DNA of 64,000 bases from Calonectria ilicicola (taxonomy: Eukaryota > Ascomycota > Sordariomycetes > Hypocreales > Nectriaceae). This document shows positions 55,684 through 64,000 of this stretch, in pieces. The notes under the pieces are model-generated. The model was not told where the DNA came from. It did not search any database and was given only the letters and a program-made list of their open reading frames with translations. The position numbers and the translations under genes were made by a program. The stretch covers positions 5,146,001 through 5,210,000 of the forward strand of contig CP085830.1 in NCBI GenBank assembly GCA_020809705.1. Reading direction: 5' to 3'. How positions within the stretch are numbered: position 1 is the stretch's first letter; every line of letters starts with the position of its first letter.

Positions 55684-55818
55684 GCAGTTTGAACTTATTT
55701 CAAATAATTATTAAAGGGCTCGAGGTAGAAAAATAGCAACACCGTGAACCGTATTATACTGATAAATAGCCACTAGAGTGCAGGTTTGACTATGTTGGAT
55801 CGGAAATGCTCCCATGCG

Positions 55819-56789
55819 TCATGTCAAAAGGACGCCGTCCAAAATACCTTTCCCATACATGAAGCTATATAGAAGATAGCAGACAATCTCACTTAAACCA
55901 AGAGCCTCCGCGCCACCCGCCTCTTTGATCATGTGAATAACTCCCAATACATGTCTCTTGGCCATGGAAATATCTCGTATCATCACCTGGAAAAAGAGGT
56001 AAGCTCACTGTCCATTGTTGAAAGGGCATGGGTTGTGAATCTAAACCTACATCATCAAAGGCTAGAGTTAGGGCTCTTATTACAGCCATGCGGGTCGAAG
56101 ACTCGTCTCCTGCCAACATGGCTTCACAGAGATTACGCACGCCCTTGAGTTTATACTGGATAGCAATATCCTCATACTCTTTCACCAGACGGATCATGGA
56201 CAAATCACGGCAAGCTGCAAGTAAAAAGCCGTTGAGAATTTCGACATCGGTCGAACCAAAGAGTACCCAATTATCCCTAATGTAATCATTATTTTCGCCG
56301 ATGTATTTAATCAGGGGACAATAAAGTTGCATGCTGGGGACAACAGCATGGACGTCTTGATAAATTGTTAGCAATCGACGCGCTGTAGTTTCCACACATC
56401 TTTGAGAAAATTTGAAGGAAGTAGATAATACAAAACCTACAATGATTGAATAAAAAGTGTTCTCTTGGGGTAAGTGACTTTCGGAAGCTTGCCAGGGGCT
56501 CGTGCTCGAATGCGCTCGCGATCGTCATTGGGATAGATATCGTTGGTTTGAATTGAGCTTCTGAACTCTCCTCATGGTTTTGATTAATTGAAATATTTTT
56601 CCTTTGATATTTCGATATTTGTGCATCTGAATTTTGATCCCGTTCGCTGGTGCATTCCGTCCGTACAGAACCAGCTTCCCGAAGCCTCTTAGCTCGCGCG
56701 TGAGCCACACGCGCTGCGTGCGAATGAGCCTTTCGTTTTAGCCTTGTTGAATCTTTCTGCGCTGGATGACTGATCGTAATGAATTCCAT
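55819..56789 (-). CDS. Fungal_trans_2-type putative transcription factor without zinc cluster
   Basis: Exons 56789-56441, 56355-56051 and 55986-55819, introns of 85 and 64 nt (both GTAGGT), give 273 aa. The N-terminus 'MEFITISHPAQKDSTRLKRKAHSHAARVAHARAKRLRE' is a hallmark of a large fungal family, often called tachykinin-like or PF11951-type, which lacks the Zn2Cys6 motif. The splice joins 'TPREHFLFNHY' to 'VHAVVPSMQLYCPLI', and 'DISMAKRHVLGVIHMIKEAGGAEALGLS' in the last exon matches the family's conserved end. Members are usually about 400-500 aa, so this one is short. The last intron is needed to reach the conserved C-terminus; otherwise the protein ends in an unrelated tail. Confidence 0.75.
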
Positions 56790-57041
56790 CGTGGAAAATT
56801 AATATAGAAAGCGCGAATAGCGAGCTATCTTGATGCTGTTAGCCTGTGATTGAGGTCTTTCGCTTCATCTACCCAGCTTGAAGGGGTTGAATGGGATGGG
56901 ACGAACATTTGTCAGCGACAATTTGGTGGATCAAGCTAGCTAGCTAAGAAATAATTGGACAACAACCATTGCGACCCCATAACTTTCAACCCTTGCTCCT
57001 ACTACAAGTAGATTAGCTCTTGTGCTAGCGCCCGACGAGCA

Positions 57042-58141
57042 CTACAGGTGATATGGGATGTCATCATCAATTTCCTTGTAGATGGCTTCAAAGGCGGCTG
57101 CAACACCATCGGGCAGTGGGCCTTGTTCAATCACATCCAAATTGGACTCCAATTGTTTTACGCTGGAAGCGCCAACAATGATAGAATCTCCAAACTCTTT
57201 ATTCAGAATACTGTGATGGGTCGTCCAACGTAGAGCTGCAGCGTGGCCGCCAATTCCATGCTCGGAAGCGACTTTTAGCGCCTTGTCCACGGCCGCAATG
57301 ACTGACGGCTTCACGTAAATCCGTGCATATCTATCTCCTGCAACAAGCTAATCAAAGAAACATGACAAGTCAGACTTAAGTCGTGGATAGAAGAACAAAC
57401 GAGTATAGACTCACAGATTTGTCATATCGTCCACCTGCCCTGGCGTTTTTGTAATTCCCCGCAAAGAAGCCGGCCGCAGCAGGACTGAATGCATAAAACG
57501 ACATTGCATTCTTGCGCAAAACGGCAAACAACTCCTTTTCACTGCCTCGCACTATAGGATTGTATTGACCCTGGTAAACGCTGGGTTTAACAAAACCCTT
57601 CTCCTCGCAGCTGTCAATAAATGTCTGGACTTCTTCGGCAGTGTAATTGGAAAGCCCCCAATGCTTAATCTTGCCCTCTTTATGGGCCTGGTCCATGGCT
57701 TCACAAGCCTCTTCAAATGGTGTTTCCCGGTCAGGCACATGAAGATACTCAATGTTGATCTGTTTTACCTTTAGGGCCGCGAGGGAAATGTCGATTTCCT
57801 CCAAAACCTGCTGTTTCGAATGAGCTCCCGGGAACCAAGACATGACCTTGGTGTCTATGATGAGTCTCTCTGCAGGAGCAACAGCCCCAAGCCTGGGCTC
57901 AGAAGTGCCAGCTGCATGAGGCGAGTACATTCGCGAGGTATCAATCTGATGATAGCCACGTTTGGTGAAGGCTTCCAAGAAACTGTTTACCTCGCTAGGA
58001 GTGTCAAAGTGTGCCATTGGGTCAATGGATGAGTCTCCAATCTGTGACTATTTAGAATGAAAATTTTATCGGGCTGAAAAGGAGGCATACGCTTGAGGTC
58101 CCAAGGACCAGGTTAAGGGCGGCTTTTCCAGTGACCGACAT
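57042..58141 (-). CDS. Aldo-keto reductase, AKR7 (aflatoxin-aldehyde reductase)-like
   Basis: Exons 58141-58091, 58041-57415 and 57347-57042, introns of 49 and 67 nt, give 327 aa, the normal family length. The (beta/alpha)8 barrel carries the catalytic tetrad: Asp and Tyr in 'YHQIDTSRMYSP', Lys in 'LIIDTKVMSW', His in 'INIEYLHVPDRETPFEE'. The C-terminal 'SIIVGASSVKQLESNLDVIEQGPL' binds the NADPH 2'-phosphate region. It reduces aldehydes or ketones, probably in detoxification. No pathway link to its neighbours is evident. Confidence 0.9.
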
Positions 58142-58938
58142 TGTAACTATGATGAAGGGATGGGAGACGACTTAATTTTATAGACGCAGTAGATGACTGA
58201 AGTTCAAGACTGATGGTGATTTGGTGCACACTTTGCAGGCCTTCGCGACTTTTATGTGTTTGCCATAATGCGAACATGTTGAATGAGACTCGCATGGTTT
58301 CTAAGCAAAATTTGCTCTTACCCATCAAGGAAGCAGCAATATGGGTTGAGTCGTAAAACTCATATTGGAGACGTGATTAATTCATTAGCCAGGGCTATCT
58401 TGATGGCGTAGTGTTGATTTCGTGCCAAGAATAGGCTAGACTAATCCCTGTGCAACTGCCTTTTTCGGCAGCTGCACGAAGATCCAAAGTTGCGGTCTGA
58501 TTATGTATGGCTGGGTGGGCTTAGAAATGCTCCTGCCGCTTCCAGAAGACTTGCATATGCGAAAAGTAGCAGATGATCGCAATCGATATAATGCAGACCA
58601 TGTTGTTACGTTACGGTCAATCAGTGGTCTCCATTAGTGTGCCCAGCGTGCTTTAGTGCAGACCCAGCCACCAGCACTCCAGCTAGCAGCCCGCGATCCA
58701 CTGTAATTTCTTGACCGCGGACTTGGCGACAGGCTTCGATAAAAGCATTTTACAATGATGTCATTTGCTACTCCACTAACGTTGAGGATGATGAAAGAAT
58801 TATGAGAATATCGTTTATTATATATGAATTTAATTTTTTCCGTTATTCATGATCGCATTACAGGAATTGCAAGTGCAACAGATCCCGCTGTATGGTTGTG
58901 GGCGCATGGCACAGGCCAATCCACTGCACGCACTAAAT
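58142..58938. other. Spacer
   Basis: About 800 bp with the reductase promoter and the 3' flank of the metalloprotease. No gene seen. Confidence 0.6.
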
Positions 58939-59882
58939 TTACAGCTTTCGTCTATACCCAAAGAATGTCTCAAACATGCGATCCTTCTGTCCTGGGGTAA
59001 ACTCGCTGGTGCTACACAAAATAATTAGCATCTTCTCAACAAAATAATAGTGCACTAAACAAACCAGTTGTCGGTCGTGTAGCCCATGAAATTATGAATG
59101 GGATCCAGGCCCGGTGCGTTGGGGCAGCTGTCGGATCCGGTCGGACATCCAAATATCTGCGTTTGCTGCGCAGGCGTGTCGGCAACGTTGTCACCAGGTT
59201 CTGAGCAGCCACCAGCAAAGGTGTGGTTCAGGCCGAACCAGTGCCCGGCCTCGTGGACCGCGAGATGGCCCAGGTTCCAGTCCTCAAATGCGCCCTGCTC
59301 GGCTGTGAATCCAGGCATCGTCATAGCGCTGAGTTGGCACGAGTCCAAGCCAAACGTCTCGGTATCTCCCTCGGCAATGACAGTGGGCCAGTTGCAGTAT
59401 CCTGTGGCTCCAGGCGAATATTTGCTGAAGAAGTAAATGTTGAGAGCATCATAGCCACCTTTGCGCGTGCTCATAAAGTACTTCTTCTCCTCCTCTGCGT
59501 AATTCACCCAGCCCTTGTCTGGCCCTTCGTAAATGAGAAAGGAGTGGCCGGTGATGTTATCGACGACGCGCTCTGTCGAGTTTAGTACGAGATTGATGCT
59601 GTACTTGGCGAAAGAATCGCGCAACACCTTCCACTGGTCTTCAACAATCTTGTCCGTGATGAGATTCTCATCCTCTTCGGTGCTGGCAATGTGGAAGTTG
59701 ACGTCGACTGTAATGTTGCTTGGGAGGTCCTGGCGGCGACTAGCCTTGTGAGTCGTCAAGCCACGCGCTGAATATTCTGCGAGATCCCCATCGGCAACTA
59801 GACATCCACTACCACGGGGCGTGGCTTGTCCCGCATTGGCGACAGCACCCGCAAGGCTCAACAAGGCGAGATTGAAGAACAT
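58939..59882 (-). CDS. Secreted M43 (MEP1-like) zinc metalloprotease
   Basis: Exons 59882-59065 and 59011-58939 around a 53-nt intron give 296 aa. Signal peptide MFFNLALLSLAGAVANAGQA. The active site H210-E-A-G-H214-x2-G217-x2-H220 is the extended HExxHxxGxxH of metzincins, and the Met-turn is 'NFMGYTTD' near 264-271. Splicing is needed: it replaces an early 'DNWFV' stop with 'DNCTSEFTPGQKDRMFETFFGYRRKL', the conserved family C-terminus, and supplies a Cys likely to be disulfide-bonded. It matches fungal pappalysin-like MEP1 proteases, which degrade extracellular protein and in several fungi are made during infection. Confidence 0.92.
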
Positions 59883-61999
59883 ATTAAACGTTGTTGTACT
59901 TAAAATTCACAAACCCAACCAACAATTAGCATGGAGGTAAGAAGGGAATGATGGGCCTTTTATTTGCACCTATGATTCTATCATGCCAATCACTTGCTCG
60001 TATTGCGCGGGGTTTCTAAATTAATCTCAGAATACGAGTGCTTAAAACTTACCCCCGGTCCCTGATATCGGATTGTGTTTTGCCGCTTCAAAATAGGAAG
60101 GTCCCATTTATTTTATCTGTGCGAGCTCTCTTGCGCATTTCTTGGCGGTTGAGGTCCGTGGTAGGACATGAACAAGAAAAATCGCATGTTGACAATAGGT
60201 CCTAAATCGCTCTCGCTATCACGATTTAAGCGGCGGTTAAACCTAGAGTAATGAGCTACCACCCTAAATGTCAGAACAAGAATGAAACGCTCATAGATGA
60301 TAAATTGAATACAGGGTAAAGTGTTTCTGAAGAGCAAAGTATTATTTAACCACATATGGGCTTGTTAAACTGCTAAAGCAGGATCATTGAAAGATGTCTG
60401 ATGGGTGAATGACATAGACATCCTATGAATTTTGAGCCAAGCGGTCCTGAATTGTTTTATAGCTAATTTAATTTGGCTACTCAACCGAGGGTTACAAGAT
60501 GTTGGTTTTCGAATGCTGTAGGAATCGCGAGTGGATTCCGTAGAAACAACCGATTGTTGCAAATCCATCATTAGTTCTTCTATCTAATATATCTAGATCG
60601 CTTCTTGAAACATATTCTGCCTAAATAATCTTAAGCTTAATCGAACCATACGTCCATTTAATAAGCAAATGTCTTGACAGTAGCTGAGGCGCTGTAAGTG
60701 ATGCCAAGGTCACTTTGAGAAGCCAAGCAACCCATCAAAAGACTGATCATAAATGGCGTTACGATCTCGGCAACGTGGATTCGAAAAGATTTACTAAACA
60801 ATTGCGCAGGTTGGGAGAGATGGCCTTACTTTATTCATAAAGAAGACTACCCCGGCTTTTTAAGATGGCGATTAAGTTCTGATCCATGGGTAAGTGGACT
60901 CCCCAGCCGAGCAACCTAAATTTGGTCCCCGAAGCAACCTCAAGAGTTAAACCACGAAACAAGAAAGAAATAAAAAAAGACAGCGGAACCTAGAACACAC
61001 AATGCACACTCTCAGAGACACAATCCGGAGAAAAAAGCTTCCACATCGCTTAGACTAACACTTCCCGCAAACTCTGCCAAACCAATAAAGAAGGAAGAAA
61101 AGAAAAGAAAAGAAGAACTGAGCCCAGACGTATTTCATAGATTTTTAATTTATTGCATGGTATTTATTCGCATATAGAAAATCTGTGAGTCTGAGATGTT
61201 GTTCTTTGCCAGAACAGAGGCGTAATTAGATGCCTTAGCTTTTTGAGCATGCCGACTGGGGTTAGAGTTTGGATCCTCGTCTCTGAACGTAGATAAATTT
61301 TCGAACCGCTAATACCTTTAAGTACGAATCGTGTCTCAAAAATTGGATCGGGAAGTGCTTGTAGGGGCCTTGTCTCAGTTGCTGAGACTACGAGACAAGA
61401 ATCGGCTTTAACGAACACTAAATAGACCGCGCACATAAGCTTATTCTCTTCTTCTAGCCTTGCTTGGCTATCTATGTCGCTCCTTACGGAGCTTTAAATA
61501 AAACAAAACGGGAATGACGTCACCTACGAAGACACCTCCCCAATTTCTGCCGAACATGTCCAAGAACTTGTCAGAAAATAGCTTCTCTAAATGGAGGCTG
61601 TCTTATTGTGCCCATCCATAAGATGCAAATGCAATTTATTTTAATTATTAATGAATATAAAAATTATCCCACGACTCCAGCTTCACTTCAGATAGCCTGT
61701 AAGCGAAGCTGTAGTCTGCGCCTAGCACTGGAATGAGTTGCTGCATTCCTCATTGTTTCTACCGTTTTACTTTTAGGAATGTGCCGATAAATGCTTCACG
61801 ATGGCTAACCTTATCGACCACAGCCATTTTATAGTTAATGCCATAAAATATATATAATACTGACCTTTGACCATGTAATCCTTCATCCCATTCTTCTATT
61901 GTATCACTGCATCAATCATTACCTTCCACTACCAGTGGGCTAATAACACATTCTTCAAGTTCAAATCCTCCTCCGCATTACGACTCAACCTATTTTATA
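59883..61999. other. Gene-poor gap
   Basis: About 2.1 kb. It contains a purine-rich AAAAG tract near 61087-61110 and T/A-rich stretches. Short minus-strand frames (60.1-61.4 kb) have no recognisable domain. Confidence 0.55.
61848..61857 (+). promoter_or_regulatory. TATA box candidate for TIL-domain gene
   Basis: TATATATAAT lies about 145 bp upstream of the ATG at 62000, followed by a pyrimidine-rich leader. Confidence 0.45.
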
Positions 62000-62706
62000 A
62001 TGAAGCCTCGCACTTCCGTCATTGCTCTTCTTGTAACTAGCACACTGAGCAGCCCACTGCCGGATCCCCAGCTAGTTGCTCCAGCACCACTTATTGCGGT
62101 CCCCCCAGTAGTGTCAGGCGCTGTAGCCGCTGTGGCATCAGATGTGCCGCAGGCACAACCTGTCATTGATCCGCAGGTCATCGGCGTTCCGGTACCGATC
62201 GGCACGGGCTCGTCATCGCCAAGCGTCTTTCCCCTCGTTGATCCTGAGACCGACTATGATATCTCGATTCAATCTGATCCGGGATTTCTCCCCGTACCGG
62301 AAGTCATTCCTGAGGCTTCCGCTATTCCATTAGCAGCAGCTGCTGCACCTGCACCTGCGCCTGCAATCAGTTCCAGCGCCCCAGCTCAGCAGCAGTGTTC
62401 GGTAATTAGAACCTCCTCCACAAATGACCAAGATGAATCTGAACTAACACAGTTTTCTCTCACAGAATAACGCAGAATGGACAGATTGTGCCTCAGCTTG
62501 CCCTCGCAGATGCTTCACACCCCCTCCCAGTATTTGCACAGCCCAATGTGTCGCTGGCTGCCAATGCAAGTCCGGATACGTCTTGAACGCAGTAAGTACA
62601 CTCATCAGCATCTCGAAACACAGGGTCTAATTTTTTTTCTCGACAGAAAGGAGATTGCGTAAGCCCCATGGGCTGCTTCACCAGTATTCTTCTCGGCATA
62701 TCCTAG
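62000..62706 (+). CDS. Secreted protein with C-terminal TIL (trypsin-inhibitor-like) domain
   Basis: Exons 62000-62401, 62466-62591 and 62647-62706, introns of 64 and 55 nt, give 195 aa. The signal peptide is MKPRTSVIALLVTSTLSSPL. A long Ala/Pro/Val-rich low-complexity region (about 20-125) precedes a domain with exactly ten cysteines: C-x8-C-x3-C-x3-C-x8-C-x3-C-x3-C-x1-C-x10-C-x5-C, including 'CVAGCQCKSGYVLN' and 'GDCVSPMGC'. This is the TIL fold pattern of small serine-protease inhibitors. The reactive-site loop would lie around 'FTPPPSICTAQC'. A role as secreted protease inhibitor is likely but the target is unknown. TIL domains are common in animals and less usual as stand-alone proteins in fungi. 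Confidence 0.82.
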
Positions 62707-63850
62707 ATATCGCCTCCTTTGAATGCACCCGGGTTGGGGATTTAATTAGCGGCTATGAGGCCTTGTCATGATGCACTCTCTCTTCCATATTCTTGCCTAG
62801 GTTGTCTAATCCAACTACGCCCCTTTCTACATAATAAAGATTAAGTAACGCTGGAGTTGATACTTGTAATTAATTTTGCAGATATCTAGAGTAATATTTA
62901 AATTGATTGATTTTGCTTCCAATTGCTGCTCGGCATGATCATCGTGACCATGTTTATCGTCTTTTCTCCACTCAAAATCTCAGCAGAAAATATATTTAAT
63001 ACCAATCGATTGGGGTGACTATTGTAGCTCTTCCAATTAATGCTAAATTTTGTGCAAGATCCAAACCAATTTACAAGCTTTGGTCGATCTTATCTCACCA
63101 GAGTCAAACCGTTAGTTTCGACGAAGGTGAGCCCGGAAACTCTAGTTGCCAACCACCCCAGCCCCTTACTTTCAGCCATCCCTCTGCCTTGCTCTTTTGG
63201 AGGCACAACAGGTATATGTCTGTGCTTCAATTGCAGGAAACTATTTCTATACATATATACCTCGTCATTTTGATCGAATGGTGCTAATCGGACTTTGTCG
63301 GAGTCCTTGGGTCGATGTCGTCAACCATGCCGGAACGCTATCTAACGTTTGTAAGCGAGATAGAGGAAGTGTCGAAATCTTTATACCGGCAGCACCGGAG
63401 CATACATGTCGGAAGCTGCGGGAGAGCAGTTAGACGCGGGGAGCTTTAACTCAAAGCAGCAAGATGCACACGAACTGAGCCCGCCCCTGATTGAGTAGCG
63501 GCAAATCTTTGATGTCCAATATGCATAAGTTAGATGTAAATCATGTGTTTTGGCCGTTGAGTGGGCCTGGAGGCTGAGCTGATAGGCTGCTGGGACAAAA
63601 ATAGCCACGGCCGAGACCGAAACCGAAGCCGAAGTGTGAGATCGATCTAGAATTGGTTACGCCTCAATCCCAATTGAGATTGAAAAATCCAAAAATACAC
63701 ACACCACAAAAATACATCAACAAGCATATTGTTTAAAATACTCGAGAGGCGACCATCTAGGGTGGATTTCTTGCCATCTACATTCACTATTCTCAGCACC
63801 TTCATCAGTGTGCTGTACTTTCACCTTTCTCCCCCGACGGCTTCAACACC
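62707..63850. other. Spacer
   Basis: About 1.1 kb, AT-rich in its left half. It ends with the promoter of the gene starting at 63851. No gene seen. Confidence 0.55.
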
Positions 63851-64000
63851 ATGACAAACAGCAAGATGGCCGGCCTTTTAAATCCGCGGTTTTTCAACCC
63901 TCGGTATAAATTTGCCATCCACATGACACAGCTAGGCTTTGTTCTAGTGATTTTGATTCTATCAGTTGTGCGCATGTTTAATCGACCCGCCAATGCTCCC
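63851..64000 (+). CDS. Membrane protein, 5' end only
   Basis: The first 50 codons of a gene cut by the right edge; the ATG at 63851 is in good context (CACCATGAC). The reading 'LNPRFFNPRYKFAIHMTQLGFVLVILILSVVRMFNRP' contains one hydrophobic helix and resembles the start of small multi-helix fungal membrane proteins of unknown function. No more can be said from this fragment. Confidence 0.6.
   Translation, partial: MTNSKMAGLLNPRFFNPRYKFAIHMTQLGFVLVILILSVVRMFNRPANAP

Noticed and set aside
56400..56440. Short 41-nt intron in the Fungal_trans_2-type gene
   Set aside because: It gives the wrong phase; the 85-nt intron ending at 56356 restores the conserved 'FNHY...VVP' junction.

Overview
The window is nuclear DNA of a filamentous ascomycete (Pezizomycotina), most likely a sordariomycete such as a hypocrealean fungus; the genus is inferred, not proven. 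The support is short 45-70 nt introns with GT-AG borders and CTAAC/CTGAC-like branch sites, Zn2Cys6 regulators, a HET-domain protein, hydrophobin-like proteins, an Hce2 effector-type protein and a WSC/GPI protein. There is no PKS, NRPS, rRNA, tRNA or CRISPR that I can support.

Layout. 1-5.3 kb: the 3' end of an arylsulfotransferase-family gene, converging on a small secreted protein made of five near-identical 23-residue repeats separated by Lys-Arg sites, then a long gene-poor gap and a WSC/GPI surface protein. 5.6-12.1 kb: three minus-strand genes, an intronless bacterial-type homospermidine synthase, a PHBH-type FAD monooxygenase and a Zn2Cys6 regulator. 12.5-20.3 kb: a small Cys-rich protein, a degenerate kinase-like protein, a 283-bp MITE with an 8-bp target duplication, a membrane-anchored sulfotransferase-like protein, a GST and a second Zn2Cys6 regulator. 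22.5-34.3 kb: a surface/secretion block with two divergent hydrophobin-like genes of unusual cysteine spacing, a full-size ABCB transporter, an Hce2 protein and two head-to-head paralogous secreted Cys-rich proteins. 34.9-37.0 kb: a HET-domain gene that needs a GC-AG intron.

37.3-44.8 kb: a third Zn2Cys6 regulator, divergent from an SDR across a promoter full of CGG/CCG-type motifs, then a small HExxH secreted protein, a cupin and an ATP-grasp/methyltransferase fusion; together these could be a small metabolic cluster. 46.0-47.0 kb: a single-pass membrane protein with two Cys-rich modules. 50.4-55.7 kb: an NCS1 permease followed by a fourth Zn2Cys6 regulator. 55.8-64 kb: a Fungal_trans_2-type factor, an AKR7-like reductase, an M43 metalloprotease, a secreted TIL-domain protein, and the 5' end of a membrane protein running off the right edge.

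The strongest candidate for an undescribed system is the kexin-type repeat precursor at 937-1401: signal peptide, five copies of a Tyr-rich peptide and KR cleavage sites, the architecture of fungal dikaritin/KEP precursors. Next are the ATP-grasp/methyltransferase fusion with its neighbours and the homospermidine synthase group. All exon borders were read by eye and need transcript confirmation.
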